Position numbers and translations under genes: made by a program. The notes under the pieces were generated by a model that worked only from the letters and a program-made list of their open reading frames with translations, searched no databases and was not told where the DNA came from. A stretch of DNA of 64,000 bases from Klebsiella sp. RIT-PI-d (GTDB lineage Bacteria; Pseudomonadota; Gammaproteobacteria; Enterobacterales; Enterobacteriaceae). The stretch covers positions 496,001 to 560,000 of the forward strand of contig NZ_LGIT01000009.1 of NCBI RefSeq assembly GCF_001187865.1, in the 5' to 3' direction. Positions 19,028-30,738 of the stretch are shown here, one piece after another; positions within the stretch are counted from its first letter, which is position 1; each line of letters opens with the position of its first letter.

Positions 19028-19312
19028 GTTTAATCTCTCGCAGGTTATTCTGTTAAAGTGACGATGTTCCGTCGATGTGATAAGTATCACTGTTTTTTTC
19101 GAGAGATAAAATCGAAGAGTATTGACGACGTTGTTCAAAAAAACTGATGAATGAATAATTTATTGATTATTAATAAATTATTTCAGCTATCGGCATGGGG
19201 AAATAAGTGAGCACGGTTATCAGCCGTTTAATGGCACGATTTGCCACTCTGGATCCCGAAATCCGTGCTCGTAAAGTTACGTTAAAATTCTGTCATGATC
19301 GGCAAGAAATAG

Positions 19313-19579
19313 TTAGCGTAACTGGCTGTCCTTGGACCCTCTGCGATTATATCCTGAGAATTTCGCATTTTTAACGTCTTTCTTCTGCTGGCAGTTTACG
19401 CATAGCCGCACGCCAGGGATCGCTTTACGCCGTGCCTCGGGGATCGGGGTATCGCATTCTTCACAAAATTCGACGCTTTCGCCCGTTGGCAGGTCGCGAC
19501 GTGCACGCGCGACTGCATCTTCAATGGTGCTGTCAATTTGATCCTGCACAGCACCGTCATTTGCCCAACCTGATGCCAT
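19313..19579 (-). CDS. ybiI: DksA/TraR-type zinc-finger protein YbiI
   Basis: An 88-residue protein with a C4 zinc finger: CEEC, then 17 residues, then CVNC (about residues 38-62). The N-terminus is acidic (MASGWANDGAVQDQIDSTIE) and the C-terminus basic. It resembles the zinc finger of DksA but lacks the long coiled-coil hairpin, so it probably does not act like DksA in the polymerase channel. A good AGGAGG-like site (CTCAGGAGG) precedes the start. Function unknown. Confidence 0.92.
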   Translation of the reverse strand: MASGWANDGAVQDQIDSTIEDAVARARRDLPTGESVEFCEECDTPIPEARRKAIPGVRLCVNCQQKKDVKNAKFSGYNRRGSKDSQLR

Positions 19580-19721
19580 TTTTACCTCCTGAGGTTACCC
19601 TTTTATTATAGCAAAACAGACTCAAATTTTAGGCGGAAACGGCGGTAGCGCAGGGTTTTCAGAGCATTCGCGGCAGACAGCAAAGCCGCCTGATACGCGG
19701 CAATATGACCTTGCTACGATA

Positions 19722-20342
19722 TCAGTTCTGACGGGCATCCGGGCGGACTAAATCAAAACGATTGGCCTCATCAATACTGTAATACGCTGACGGCCCACCG
19801 GCACGCAGTATGGGCTGAGCTTTGGCCGTCTGATAAATACCGTCTTCCAGCAGTGATTCATCAATATGCACGGCGACCACTTCGCCCAGCACCAGCCAGG
19901 TTTCTATCTCCGCGCCGTTGGCGGTGGTTAACTGAATGCATTGAGAGAGGCGGCACTCGAAGTTTACCGGGCTTTCCGCCACGCGCGGGACGTCAACAAT
20001 GCGGCTGGGCGCGGGAGTTAAACTGGCGTGTAAAAACTCATTGTCGCCAGAAGGGAGCGTGGCTGACGTTTCATTCATTTGTCTGGCCAGCGGCAGCGTG
20101 GCAAGGTTCCAGACGAACGCTTTCGTTTCAATGATGTTTTTCACGCTGTCTTTCCAGCCGCTGCTGGCAAAACCAATAATGGGTGGGCGATAATTAAAGC
20201 AGTTAAAAAAACTGTAAGGCGCCAGATTGTCGCGACCTTGCGCATCCCGGGAGGCTATCCAGCCAATAGGACGCGGACCGATAATGGCATTAAGCGGATC
20301 GTGAGGCAGGCCATGCCCCTGCGATGGCTGATAGAAATACAT
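19722..20342 (-). CDS. Flavin-reductase-family protein
   Basis: A 206-residue protein of the flavin-reductase-like (FMN-binding split-barrel) family. It shows the typical N-terminal GPRPIGWIASRDAQGRDNLAPYSFFN, where FMN contacts lie, and SPVNFECRLSQC further on. The start is taken at MYFYQPSQGH, preceded by GAGGAA; an ATG four codons earlier is possible. It probably reduces or binds FMN, but the partner is unknown. It stands alone between ybiI and rlmF, where E. coli has ybiX, fiu and mcbA, so this is a site of gene replacement. Confidence 0.82.
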   Translation of the reverse strand: MYFYQPSQGHGLPHDPLNAIIGPRPIGWIASRDAQGRDNLAPYSFFNCFNYRPPIIGFASSGWKDSVKNIIETKAFVWNLATLPLARQMNETSATLPSGDNEFLHASLTPAPSRIVDVPRVAESPVNFECRLSQCIQLTTANGAEIETWLVLGEVVAVHIDESLLEDGIYQTAKAQPILRAGGPSAYYSIDEANRFDLVRPDARQN

Positions 20343-20437
20343 AGCGTTCCTCAATAAAAAACGGATTTACCCAGACTCACTTATTTACCCGCTCCGCGTC
20401 AACGGGTATCTTACGCGGCAATTGACAGGAGAATGCC

Positions 20438-21364
20438 ATGAATGCCCAGAAACCGGGTTTACACCCGCGTAACCGCCATCGAAACCGCTACGATCTTCCC
20501 GCCCTGTGTCTGGCGTGCCCGGAACTTGCCGAATTTATTATCACTAATCCGGCAGGCGAGGAGACCATTAACTTTGCTGAGCCGCAGGCGGTTAAAGCGC
20601 TTAACAAGGCGCTGCTGGCGCACTTCTATGGTGTTCAACAGTGGGATATCCCGCAGGGCTTTCTTTGCCCGCCGGTGCCGGGACGAGCCGATTATATTCA
20701 CCATCTGGCCGATCTGCTGTCGGAAACCGGCGGTGAAATTCCTCGCCTGGCCAGTATTCTGGACATCGGCGTCGGTGCAAACTGTATCTATCCGTTGATC
20801 GGCGCGTATGAATATGGCTGGCGCTTTACCGGGACTGAAGTCAATGCGGCGGCGCTGGCCAGCGCGCAGGCTATCGTCAATGGTAACCCGGGCATGAGTC
20901 GCAGCATTCGCCTGCGCAGGCAAAAAAATGGTGGCGACATTTTCCGCGGTATCATTCACAAGAACGAGCAATTCGATGCCACGCTGTGTAACCCGCCTTT
21001 CCATGATTCCGCGCAGGCAGCGCTGGCAGGCAATGAGCGGAAACGACGTAACCTGGGGCAAAAGGAAGCCGATGCCCGCAATTTCGGCGGTCAGCAGCAG
21101 GAGCTATGGTGTGAAGGCGGTGAAGTGCGCTTTATTCAGCAAATGATAGAAGAAAGTAAGCTGTTTGCCCGCCAGGTGATGTGGTTTAGCTCGCTGGTGT
21201 CTCGCGGTGAAAATTTGCCAGCCCTGTACAGGGCGTTGACAGCGGCAGGCGCAGTCAACGTGGTCAAAAAAGAGATGGCCCAGGGGCAAAAGCAGAGTCG
21301 CTTTATTGCCTGGACCTTCCTCGACGCGGACCAGCGTCGACGTTTTGCTGCCCGCGCTCGCTAA
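20438..21364 (+). CDS. rlmF: 23S rRNA m6A1618 methyltransferase RlmF
   Basis: A 308-residue SAM-dependent methyltransferase (YbiN) that methylates N6 of A1618 in 23S rRNA. The SAM-binding segment is [15 protein letters not shown], and the N6-adenine catalytic motif is NPPF in [13 protein letters not shown]. The ribosome site GACAGGAGAA precedes the ATG. Its stop overlaps the 3' end of convergent ybiO by 4 bases. Confidence 0.96.
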   Translation: MNAQKPGLHPRNRHRNRYDLPALCLACPELAEFIITNPAGEETINFAEPQAVKALNKALLAHFYGVQQWDIPQGFLCPPVPGRADYIHHLADLLSETGGEIPRLASILDIGVGANCIYPLIGAYEYGWRFTGTEVNAAALASAQAIVNGNPGMSRSIRLRRQKNGGDIFRGIIHKNEQFDATLCNPPFHDSAQAALAGNERKRRNLGQKEADARNFGGQQQELWCEGGEVRFIQQMIEESKLFARQVMWFSSLVSRGENLPALYRALTAAGAVNVVKKEMAQGQKQSRFIAWTFLDADQRRRFAARAR

Positions 21365-23604
21365 AGCGTTGGTTCAGGGGGCGGGACGATACCAGTTTGC
21401 GGCATCGTCCCCGGCGGTTGTGCAACGGTACCGGGAGAGGGCAAAATTTGCCAGGTCTGTACCGGGGCGCGGACGCCGGCCCGATCGAAGTGTTTTTTCA
21501 CCTGGCTGTCCAGCGCGAAGCGAACCGTCCACTGTTTTAACGGCTGAGTAGTAAATGATACCCGCAAAGTGAAGGCGGTGTTAGTCAGGCCTACAATCCC
21601 GGCAAATGACGGTTCGCCAATCACCAGTCCCCGGATCTCCGGCATAGACATCAATTCGTCTACTGCCTCTTTCAGTGCCTGATTGGCTTTATCAGCGTCT
21701 TCATGACGATCGACATCGTAGTTGGCGACAACCGATCCGATGCCGCGAACGAAGTTGGCGAAGGTGGTTATCGAAGACCACGGAATAATATGGTACGCGC
21801 CGGTATCCTGACGCACGCCTACCGAGCGAATCGACATCCGCTCAACGGTGCCGGTGAGCGGGCCAATAGTTACCAGATCGCCGGTATTCATCCCGTTTTC
21901 AAACTGGATAAAGACGCCGGTGATAATATCCTTTACCAGCGTTTGTGAACCGAAGGAAATAGCCAGACCCAGCGCCCCGGCACCGGCCAGCAGCGGCGCG
22001 ATGTTAACGCCGATTTCCGAAAGTACGATCATTATCGTAATGGTGCTGATAACCACCGCCAGCGCGTTGCGAAACAGCGTCAGTAGCGTTCGGGTTCGAG
22101 CGCTCGGCAGCGGTCGACCGTGAATATCTGATGACAATCGATTTTCAATCAGACTGGCGAGGACCGTCCAGCCAACTGCCGAGAAAAACAGGATCAGCGC
22201 GATGCGGATCAGAATATCGACGGTTCTCTCCCCGGCACCATTGTGCAACCAGTTCCAGAAATCAAACAGTCCCCAGGCGCTGAGCAGCAGCATAATTGCC
22301 ACGCAGACCACCAAAATGCGGGCTGCTTTCAGGGCCGTAGAGAGCCAGCCGTTAAGCCGTTTTTGCAGTTCCGGATAGTTGCGCTGAGTATGAGCTGAGA
22401 GCGTGATGCGCTTGGCTATCCAGCGGGAAAGAATGCCGGAGGCGAAAGCAGCCAGCCCGATAATCGCCAGGCTACGCACCGTCGCACCCATCATAAACTT
22501 GAGGCTGTTACCCGGATCGAACAGCGAGAAAAAGAACAGAACCACAAAATAGGTGGTGGCCAGCCAGTGCCATATTAACGCAAAGGCGCGAATGAACAGG
22601 CTGAAAAAGCTGAGCGAGCGTTCAGCCAGATGCAGCACGTTTTCGGTGATTGCCTGTTTATTATGGAAGATAAGGTAAAGCGCCCACAGCGTAATGCACA
22701 GCATGATCGCCACGTTTGCCAGCGCGCCAAACTGGACGTTGACCTGATTAGAGATAATCGGCACTGCCACAATCAGTCCATAGCCAATTAAGCTACTGAG
22801 CGCGCTCAGGCGCAGATTCCAGTAGCGAGCGGAGCCATCAGCGATTGAAAATGGCCGCAGCTCCGGCACACGGGGACAAAATATCAGCCGCAGGATGGCC
22901 TTGAAAAATTCAATTAGCGCGAAGGCGCTGAGAAACAGGCTTTGTTGAAAGGCAATCGTCTGGCTACCGGAGTTGAAGTTATCAATCAGCATCTGCCCGA
23001 CGAACAGAGTTAGCGTAAGCAACAGCAAGTCGATGACAAAAGCCCCAACAATCATTCCGGGAAGCTGGAGCCAGTTACTGTGCTCGCGATTTTTTTTACG
23101 TCCCCAGCGGCCCATCCTGCGATAAAGCGGCAGCGCGGCGAGCCTCAGCAGGCTATAAATAGCGAAGACCATGGCAGCCAGCATCAGAAAGTGGGTTAAG
23201 GCGTTGGTAAAGGTCTGGGGGTTAAAGGATTTGTGCGGCGAGCCGGTAAGATTACGGTACAGCTGGGCAAAGCGGGAGGCGAACTGCTCGCCGTAATAGC
23301 GTCCTACGGCGGTGACATTCTCCAGCACGGTGGTCTCATCGGTCACCTCCGCAGGGGTAATGGTTGGCACAGGCTCCGGCGGCGGCGTGGCGGCTACCTG
23401 GCGCAACTGCTCTATAAGCTCCTCGCGGGAGGTATCGTTAGCCAGTACGTCGGCAAGCGCAGCATAGGCGGCTTTCTTTTGCGCCAGCTCCGGCTCGGCA
23501 GGCTCGGTCTTTTCCTGCGCCGCCGCGCCGGTAACGCCCGGGATAGCGGCTGCATGCAGCGGGGCGCTGAGCAGGCTAATCAGTAGCAACACAATCCACG
23601 GCAT
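21361..23604 (-). CDS. ybiO: Large mechanosensitive channel YbiO
   Basis: A 747-residue MscS-family channel. A signal peptide ([18 protein letters not shown], 1-18) and a periplasmic helical domain precede multiple inner-membrane helices. The MscS core is near residues 500-600, with the Gly/Ala-rich pore helix in [22 protein letters not shown], followed by the beta domain and a C-terminal cytoplasmic part. It opens under membrane tension during osmotic downshock. The start at 23604 is preceded by GGAGGAG; an ATG nine codons upstream would spoil the signal peptide. Confidence 0.95.
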   Translation of the reverse strand: MPWIVLLLISLLSAPLHAAAIPGVTGAAAQEKTEPAEPELAQKKAAYAALADVLANDTSREELIEQLRQVAATPPPEPVPTITPAEVTDETTVLENVTAVGRYYGEQFASRFAQLYRNLTGSPHKSFNPQTFTNALTHFLMLAAMVFAIYSLLRLAALPLYRRMGRWGRKKNREHSNWLQLPGMIVGAFVIDLLLLTLTLFVGQMLIDNFNSGSQTIAFQQSLFLSAFALIEFFKAILRLIFCPRVPELRPFSIADGSARYWNLRLSALSSLIGYGLIVAVPIISNQVNVQFGALANVAIMLCITLWALYLIFHNKQAITENVLHLAERSLSFFSLFIRAFALIWHWLATTYFVVLFFFSLFDPGNSLKFMMGATVRSLAIIGLAAFASGILSRWIAKRITLSAHTQRNYPELQKRLNGWLSTALKAARILVVCVAIMLLLSAWGLFDFWNWLHNGAGERTVDILIRIALILFFSAVGWTVLASLIENRLSSDIHGRPLPSARTRTLLTLFRNALAVVISTITIMIVLSEIGVNIAPLLAGAGALGLAISFGSQTLVKDIITGVFIQFENGMNTGDLVTIGPLTGTVERMSIRSVGVRQDTGAYHIIPWSSITTFANFVRGIGSVVANYDVDRHEDADKANQALKEAVDELMSMPEIRGLVIGEPSFAGIVGLTNTAFTLRVSFTTQPLKQWTVRFALDSQVKKHFDRAGVRAPVQTWQILPSPGTVAQPPGTMPQTGIVPPPEPTL

Positions 23605-23715
23605 GAGCTCCTCCGATGAGAACGATAACAAAATGATAAGTATAGAACTCCAGGGCGAGCTGGCGGGAAATGAGATTATTCCGGGGATGCCGCCCCGGCA
23701 GGGGCGGACGATGAC

Positions 23716-24438
23716 TCAGGAGACGTGCTGTAAAAATTCCTGCAGGCGCAGGCTTGGCGGATTTTCAATCAGCGTTTGTGGATTACCATCTTCAGCAATA
23801 CGGCCCTGATCGATAAAAATCAGCCGTGATGCCACTTTCTCGGCAAAGCCGATTTCATGCGTGACGATGACCATAGTCATACCTTCTTCCGCCAGGTCCT
23901 GCATCACTTTGAGCACTTCATGACGCAGCTCTGGATCCAGAGCTGAGGTAGGTTCATCAAACAGCATCATCTTCGGTTTTACCGCCAGCGCACGTGCAAT
24001 CGCCACACGCTGCTGCTGGCCGCCGGAAAGTTCAGACGGATAATGGTGTGAGCGCTCGGCCAGACCGACTTTCGCCAGCAGCGATAAGGCCAGCTTTTCA
24101 GCATCCGCTTTTTTCGCGCCGCGTACCCTCAGCGGGCCAAACATCACATTTTCCAGCGCCGTCAGATGGGGGAAGAGATAAAACTGCTGGAAAACCATTC
24201 CGGCTTCCTGACGAATCAAACGGTCGTCAACTTTCGGATCGTTAACCTTAAGACCGTCGACAATCAGATCGCCGCTGGTTATCTCTTCCAGTTTATTAAT
24301 ACAGCGCAGTAGCGTCGATTTGCCTGAGCCAGAAGGACCGATAATAACGACAACTTCGCCCTGGGTAATGTTCAAATCAATATTGTGCAGCACTTTGGTC
24401 GGGCCAAAATGCTTGGAAACGTTTTTAAATTCAATCAC
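23716..24438 (-). CDS. glnQ: Glutamine ABC transporter ATPase GlnQ
   Basis: A 240-residue ABC ATPase for high-affinity glutamine uptake. Walker [10 protein letters not shown], signature LSGGQQQR, Walker [15 protein letters not shown] and the His of the H-loop (IVTHE) are all present. It overlaps the glnP stop by 4 bases and is last in glnHPQ. Confidence 0.97.
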   Translation of the reverse strand: MIEFKNVSKHFGPTKVLHNIDLNITQGEVVVIIGPSGSGKSTLLRCINKLEEITSGDLIVDGLKVNDPKVDDRLIRQEAGMVFQQFYLFPHLTALENVMFGPLRVRGAKKADAEKLALSLLAKVGLAERSHHYPSELSGGQQQRVAIARALAVKPKMMLFDEPTSALDPELRHEVLKVMQDLAEEGMTMVIVTHEIGFAEKVASRLIFIDQGRIAEDGNPQTLIENPPSLRLQEFLQHVS

Positions 24439-25094
24439 AGGATTTTCATCCTTTTTTCAAGACGGCGCAGAATAAAACTCAGAACCAGAGTAATAACCAG
24501 ATAAATGACGGCAACGGCGCTCCAGATTTCCAGCGCGCGGAAATTCCCGGCAATGATTTCCTGGCCCTGACGGGTCAACTCGGCCACGCCGATAACAATA
24601 AATAGCGAAGTATCTTTGATGCTGATAATCCACTGGTTACCTAACGGCGGCAGCATTCGACGCAGTGCCAGCGGCAGGATCACATGGCGGATAGTCTCAT
24701 AACGTGACAGCCCGAGCGCCAGACCCGCCTCGCGAAAACCCCGGTGAATAGACAGGACCGCACCGCGGGTGATTTCCGCAATATAGGCGCCGGAGTTGAT
24801 CATAATGGTCACAACGGCAGCGCTAAACGGATCGATACGCAGATCGTTAAACGCCATCGGCAGAGCAAAATAGATGAACATCACCTGTACGACAATCGGG
24901 GTGCCACGGATGATTTCAATAAAGACCAGCGCAATGAAATTGACGATCCTGCCACCGAAAGAGCGAGCAAAACCTGCCAGCAAACCAATGATCAGACCGC
25001 CTGCAAGGCCGAGGATCGAAATCCACAGCGTCATTTTGGCCCCTTCCAGTAAAATCGGAATGGCAGGCCAAATGGCACTCCAGTCAAACTCCAT
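24435..25094 (-). CDS. glnP: Glutamine ABC transporter permease GlnP
   Basis: A 219-residue permease with about five membrane helices and the ABC-importer EAA loop ([21 protein letters not shown]). It probably forms a homodimer that accepts glutamine from GlnH and docks GlnQ. It lies 73 bases after glnH in the same operon. Confidence 0.97.
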   Translation of the reverse strand: MEFDWSAIWPAIPILLEGAKMTLWISILGLAGGLIIGLLAGFARSFGGRIVNFIALVFIEIIRGTPIVVQVMFIYFALPMAFNDLRIDPFSAAVVTIMINSGAYIAEITRGAVLSIHRGFREAGLALGLSRYETIRHVILPLALRRMLPPLGNQWIISIKDTSLFIVIGVAELTRQGQEIIAGNFRALEIWSAVAVIYLVITLVLSFILRRLEKRMKIL

Positions 25095-25167
25095 AATAAA
25101 TTCCTGTTACCGCGTTAAATAGAACAGGGGGCGAAAGCCGCCCCCAGAAGCGTACTGTTTGAAAATG

Positions 25168-25992
<825 letters not shown>

Positions 25993-26056
25993 TCATTGTT
26001 TTTCAAGTGACCCGGCAGTAAACCGCTGCACAGAAACGGCCCTTTCAGCACGATAT

Positions 26057-26084
26057 GCACCATTTGGGGGCACTGTTTTGGTGC
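26057..26084. promoter_or_regulatory. NtrC-type enhancer sites of glnHPQ
   Basis: One full GCAC-N7-GTGC site (26070-26084) and an overlapping-phase half site beginning TGCACCA (26056-26062), about 75-100 bases upstream of the sigma-54 -24 element. Position and sequence fit NtrC binding under nitrogen limitation. Confidence 0.65.
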
Positions 26085-26204
26085 GGCAGTGCGGGATGAG
26101 AAACAATGTTGATTTTTATCGCAGAATCTGGGGAGAAAACAATCTTTTATTAACTGTTTTGTGAGGTTGCTGTTACATGATTTTAACGTATGCCAATAAC
26201 GGGC

Positions 26205-26230
26205 AAAAAAAATGCACCTTCACGGTGCAT
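26205..26230 (-). terminator. Intrinsic terminator of dps
   Basis: Arms ATGCACC / GGTGCAT (26212-26230), followed on the minus strand by a run of T residues (26211-26205). It sits 35 bases past the dps stop. Confidence 0.85.
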
Positions 26231-26264
26231 TTCATTCCCCGCCCATGCAGCGGGGGAGCAGCGA

Positions 26265-26780
<516 letters not shown>

Positions 26781-26824
26781 CTAATATCCTCTTGATGTCA
26801 TTTCCTAAGTAAATTTCGAGATTA

Positions 26825-26830
26825 AGTATA
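26825..26830 (-). promoter_or_regulatory. dps -10 element
   Basis: Minus strand GCTATACTTAATCTCG matches the E. coli dps promoter region, with the extended CTATACT form favoured by RpoS polymerase. The predicted start of transcription lies about 40 bases before the dps ATG. Confidence 0.65.
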
Positions 26831-26864
26831 GCACCGCTTTTTAATCCTGCTATCCGGGATGTAC

Positions 26865-26879
26865 CTATCGGTTTAATAG
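26865..26879. promoter_or_regulatory. OxyR-type core upstream of dps
   Basis: CTAT-N7-ATAG, the central two quarter-sites of the OxyR consensus, about 35-50 bases upstream of the dps -10. The outer quarter-sites are poor. OxyR activation of dps is established in E. coli, and the position fits an activator. Confidence 0.55.
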
Positions 26880-27073
26880 CGTCACGCTTTCATTTTGGAG
26901 GATACCTAACCAAATCATGATTTTAGCGACTTGTTACGTAAATGATTCTTAATTTCATTATGGCCTGTGGTGGCCGACGCATTATATGGAGGGAAGCGAT
27001 GAAAATTAATGAAAATAAGAAATAATTATCCGGGTTGATATTCTGCATGGTGCGGGCACCATGCAGGCGACTA

Positions 27074-27964
27074 TTATTTTTTAATTTTGATGCTTTTTAT
27101 CTCTGGCTCTTTGCGCAGGGTTAATGTTGAACCCATTGATGCCGCGATAATCGCCGCCAGCGCGAAGGTTTGCGTTAGCGTCAAACTTTCACCAAGAAAG
27201 ATAATACCGGACATAGCCGCCAGGGCGGGTTCCATACTCATCAGTGTGCCAAATGTACGGGTGGGGAGCCGGGTCAGGGCAATCATCTCCAGCGAGTAGG
27301 GCAGCGCGGTAGACAGTACGGCGATGGCCAGGCCCAGCGGCAGGATTGACCAGTGCCACAGGGCGTCACCCGCCTGCAAAGCCCCCAGCGGGACAAAAAT
27401 GACTGCGGCTATCAACGACCCCATTGCCACGGTTGCCGGACCGTGCTCGGCCCCGGCACGCTGGCCAGAAAGAATATAAATCGCCCAGCACGCCCCGGCA
27501 CCCAGCGCCAGTAATGCTCCGCTGAGATCGACGTGAGCAACGTCCTGACCCAATGGCAGCAGAAATCCCAGCCCAAGTACTGCGAGCACGACCCAAATAA
27601 AATCAACAGCCCGGCGGGATGAAAACAGGGCCACCGCCAGCGGCCCGGTGAACTCCAGCGCGACTGCAATACCTAATGGGATTGTTTGAATCGAGAGATA
27701 AAACAGATAGTTCATAGCGCCCAGCGAGAGGCCATAACACAACAGAGGAATACGCTGCTCCTGGCTAAAACGCAGCCGCCACGGCTTGAAAACCGCGATT
27801 AAAATCAGTGTACCTAGCGCCAGACGCAGGGCGGTAACGCCAGGCGCACCTACCAGCGGAAACAACGTTTTTGCCAGCGAAGCGCCACTCTGGATCGACG
27901 CCATAGCGATTAATAAAATAATAATTGGTAGCCACACTGGCATTTTGCGCTGCAAACCCGGCAT
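27074..27964 (-). CDS. rhtA: Threonine/homoserine exporter RhtA
   Basis: A 296-residue inner-membrane exporter of the EamA/DMT family with ten hydrophobic segments in two repeats. It exports threonine, homoserine and related amino acids. The start is taken at MPGLQRKMPV, as in E. coli, preceded by GGGAG; an ATG five codons upstream is less likely. It lies between dps and ompX, as in E. coli. Confidence 0.95.
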   Translation of the reverse strand: MPGLQRKMPVWLPIIILLIAMASIQSGASLAKTLFPLVGAPGVTALRLALGTLILIAVFKPWRLRFSQEQRIPLLCYGLSLGAMNYLFYLSIQTIPLGIAVALEFTGPLAVALFSSRRAVDFIWVVLAVLGLGFLLPLGQDVAHVDLSGALLALGAGACWAIYILSGQRAGAEHGPATVAMGSLIAAVIFVPLGALQAGDALWHWSILPLGLAIAVLSTALPYSLEMIALTRLPTRTFGTLMSMEPALAAMSGIIFLGESLTLTQTFALAAIIAASMGSTLTLRKEPEIKSIKIKK

Positions 27965-28314
27965 CCGTTCTCCCGTCAAGATTTGTCAAAAGAAGTAAAG
28001 CGCACAGTGTAATGGATAAGTGACCATCGGTTTAGCCTCTGTTGAAAAAAGATGCTTAGAATTCATGTCGTGACCAGGAATGAGCGTAAAAAATTCTCTC
28101 AGAGATTGAGATTAATCCGATGATTGAGAACAATCAGGCACGTCATAATGACTGCCTCTGCGACAAAAGCGCTTTTTTTTGAATGGGATAGTCAGTAATG
28201 GAAATGTTTCGTTACAGGAAATGACGCGCCCGACAACGCAATTCGCAAAAAGTTTCTTAGCATTTTGATATATTTAATACTTAAGTACTTACTTGAAGCA
28301 CATTTGAGGTGGTT
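27965..28314. other. 350-bp rhtA-ompX intergenic region
   Basis: Divergent spacer with no coding region I can support. It should hold the rhtA promoter and, near 28262-28285, AT-rich sequence (TTTTGATATATTTAATAC) that could be the ompX promoter. A short AAAAGCGCTTTTTTTT element (28175-28190) looks terminator-like but has only a weak stem. No small RNA could be recognised. Confidence 0.5.
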
Positions 28315-28821
28315 ATGAAAAAAATTGCATGTCTTTCAGCACTGGCCGTTGTTCTGGCTGTTTCCGCAGGTACTGCCGTAGCTGCAACTTCTACCGTTAG
28401 CGGTGGTTACGCTCAGAGCGATATGCAGGGCGTGGCTAACAAAGCTAAAGGTTTCAACCTGAAGTATCGCTACGAAAATGACACCCCGCTGGGCGTGATC
28501 GGTTCTTTCACCTACACCGAAAAAGATGGCACCTCTGACGGCTATTACAATAAAGCACAGTACTACGGCTTCACTGCAGGCCCTGCTTACCGTCTGAACG
28601 ACTGGGCAAGCGTATACGGTGTAGTAGGCTTTGGCTATGGTAAATCTCAGGTTAACGACATTCCTGACAACCACAGCTCCAGCGACTACGGCGTAGCTTA
28701 CGGCGCAGGCGTGCAGTTCAACCCGATGGAAAACGTTGCTCTGGACTTCTCCTATGAGCAGAGCCGTATCCGTAGCGTTGACGTTGGCACCTGGATCGCG
28801 GGCGTCGGCTACCGTTTCTAA
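28315..28821 (+). CDS. ompX: Outer-membrane protein OmpX
   Basis: A 168-residue Ail/Lom-family porin-like protein. The signal peptide is MKKIACLSALAVVLAVSAGTAVA (residues 1-23, cut before ATSTVSGGY). The mature part forms an eight-stranded beta barrel with alternating aromatic residues and ends in the C-terminal Phe (GVGYRF) recognised by the BAM complex. Codon use is strongly biased, as in abundant proteins. The start is at the ATG preceded by TGAGGTGG; a GTG two codons upstream is also in frame. Confidence 0.96.
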   Translation: MKKIACLSALAVVLAVSAGTAVAATSTVSGGYAQSDMQGVANKAKGFNLKYRYENDTPLGVIGSFTYTEKDGTSDGYYNKAQYYGFTAGPAYRLNDWASVYGVVGFGYGKSQVNDIPDNHSSSDYGVAYGAGVQFNPMENVALDFSYEQSRIRSVDVGTWIAGVGYRF

Positions 28822-28844
28822 TGGTGGCATGATTTGCTGCGATA

Positions 28845-28872
28845 AAAAATCCGCCTTCGGGCGGATTTTTTT
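28845..28872. terminator. Bidirectional terminator between ompX and opgE
   Basis: AAAATCCGCC, a TTCG tetraloop, then GGCGGATTTTTT: a stable hairpin with T-runs on both strands. It serves ompX on the plus strand and opgE on the minus strand, whose stop is only a few bases away. Confidence 0.92.
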
Positions 28873-28877
28873 ATGCG

Positions 28878-30461
28878 TCAACGGCGTTGGGTGGTGAAAA
28901 TATCGCTGCCAAGATGGTTATAGTCCACCTTTTTAAGCTGGAAGTTAGTGACCCACACCGGCGCGGCTTTTTGTGACGAGACAAAAGTGTAGTGCTTTTT
29001 AATTTCCTGAGCGGTAATGCCAGTCCACTGCGAGAAAAAAGCCAGGAAATCATTGGCTGAACGGCGAGCGTTAATGATGCGATGGGCTTTATCATCACTC
29101 GATAGCACCATAAACGGCACCTGAAAATTTTGCTGATACCGATCGTCGTGAGCAAGATACTGGACTTTTTTGCCGCGCTCTTTAAAGGCCAGACCATGAT
29201 CGGAGAAATAGACCAGCGAGAAACTTTCGCCTGTATTACGCAACTGCGCGTACAGCTGGCCAAGCAGATCGTCGGTTTGCGTCATGGTATAGAGGTAGCA
29301 TGACGTCTCTTTTGACTGCACAAAGACAGTGTACTTTCCTTTGGTACGATCGCACGCCTGCGGATGAGACCCCATCAGATGCAGAACAATCAGCTGCGGC
29401 TGGCTGCGCGGAGTGGCAAATACCTGTGACGTCATTTTTAGCAGTTCAGTATCCTGGGTGTTTTTATCGGCTTCAAAATCACCGTTTTTGAGAAACTGCG
29501 CTTCGTCAGCGCGTCTGGCAATACTGGCGATGGCAGAATCGTATTCACCGATTTGCCCCTGATTGGAAAACCACCACGTCTGAAAACCTGCCCGGTTAGC
29601 CAGGGTGACAATATTATCCTGATACTGCGGTTTGTTATCTACCACCCGGTTCAGCGTGAGGCCGAGTGATTTCTGCGTCGAGCCGCTGGCGGCAACATAG
29701 TCAGTGAAGAATGTACCGTTAACGGCGCTGGCAAACGGCGTATTATCCCAGTGGCCGCCGAATGCACCCAGCGCATCGCGTCGCGCACTTTCACCGATAA
29801 CGACGATGTAATAATGGTATTTGGGTTTAGCGGTGATAACGTGCCAGGTATCTTTCATACTGGCCAGCTGCGCCATTCGCGCCTGCTCATCAAGCACTTC
29901 CTGATTATTCATTACCACATCTTTAACAAAGCGTACGGCGGGATAACCCGTATCTTTAAGTTTAAATACGCTACCTGCCGCCAGGTTTTGCGCGGGCTGT
30001 ACAAAAAAGGCACCGACGCTTAATAACAGGCACACACTTTCTATTTTTCCCCATGACGGCTTATTAAGCACTTTACGCCGCACGGCAATAACCCCCAGCG
30101 CAAAAATAAAGACGCCAATAACGTAACTGTACCAGGGAAAAATGGTCAGGATTTCACTGGACTCTTCCATATTGGTCGAGTGCATAGCCAGTAGCGTATT
30201 AAAGTTGGGCGACCCGTAGGCCTGACCAAACGGGTAATAGCTGGCTGCCAGCAGCGAATAGATACCGACAATAACCTTTTGCACTGTAGGCGCAATGCGC
30301 CACAGCAGATGAAGCACACAGGTAAAGGCGATAGCGTAAAGCAGGCTAAAGGGATAGCCGAGCGCCAGGTTAATCAGTAACGATTGCAGGAAGTAGAAAC
30401 CGATCCACGGGCTAAACGCCTGGCGTTGTGAGGCAAGCGATTCTTTCAGGGTGTAATTCAT
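28878..30461 (-). CDS. opgE: Osmoregulated periplasmic glucan phosphoethanolamine transferase OpgE
   Basis: A 527-residue inner-membrane enzyme (YbiP) with about five N-terminal membrane helices (to about residue 165) and a periplasmic alkaline-phosphatase/sulfatase-fold catalytic domain. Metal and nucleophile residues lie in VVIGESARRDALG, FSDHGLAFKE and LAHDDRYQ; the Thr nucleophile is probably in AASGSTQKSLGLTL. It adds phosphoethanolamine to periplasmic glucans, like its EptA relatives do to lipid A. Length equals that of E. coli OpgE. Confidence 0.92.
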   Translation of the reverse strand: MNYTLKESLASQRQAFSPWIGFYFLQSLLINLALGYPFSLLYAIAFTCVLHLLWRIAPTVQKVIVGIYSLLAASYYPFGQAYGSPNFNTLLAMHSTNMEESSEILTIFPWYSYVIGVFIFALGVIAVRRKVLNKPSWGKIESVCLLLSVGAFFVQPAQNLAAGSVFKLKDTGYPAVRFVKDVVMNNQEVLDEQARMAQLASMKDTWHVITAKPKYHYYIVVIGESARRDALGAFGGHWDNTPFASAVNGTFFTDYVAASGSTQKSLGLTLNRVVDNKPQYQDNIVTLANRAGFQTWWFSNQGQIGEYDSAIASIARRADEAQFLKNGDFEADKNTQDTELLKMTSQVFATPRSQPQLIVLHLMGSHPQACDRTKGKYTVFVQSKETSCYLYTMTQTDDLLGQLYAQLRNTGESFSLVYFSDHGLAFKERGKKVQYLAHDDRYQQNFQVPFMVLSSDDKAHRIINARRSANDFLAFFSQWTGITAQEIKKHYTFVSSQKAAPVWVTNFQLKKVDYNHLGSDIFTTQRR

Positions 30462-30738
30462 ATACCACAGTCATAAAAACGCCATGTGCTCACCCTGGCG
30501 CCAAGGGTCAAAACCTGCGGAGTTGTGCGCAAAGAGGGACGGATGTCCGCATCTGCAAGCGGCATGTAGGCAGGGCTGCAAGAAGATAAAGCGCCGTGAA
30601 TATAAGGTCAACTAGCCATAAAGAATTGTTTTGCGAAGCGGATTGCAAATCCGGAAAAAAACGGGGGAGTAATAACAAAACGGTCAGCGTAGCGCTGAAA
30701 AATGACAGGAAAATAATGCGGCGTACCGCGACGCCGCA

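Noticed and set aside
20459-21061. Minus-strand open frame of 200 codons
   Set aside because: Antisense to rlmF, which has its SAM and NPPF motifs intact.
28175-28190. Terminator of an unknown small RNA upstream of ompX
   Set aside because: It has a T-run, but the stem is only three or four pairs and no promoter-like start could be placed with confidence.
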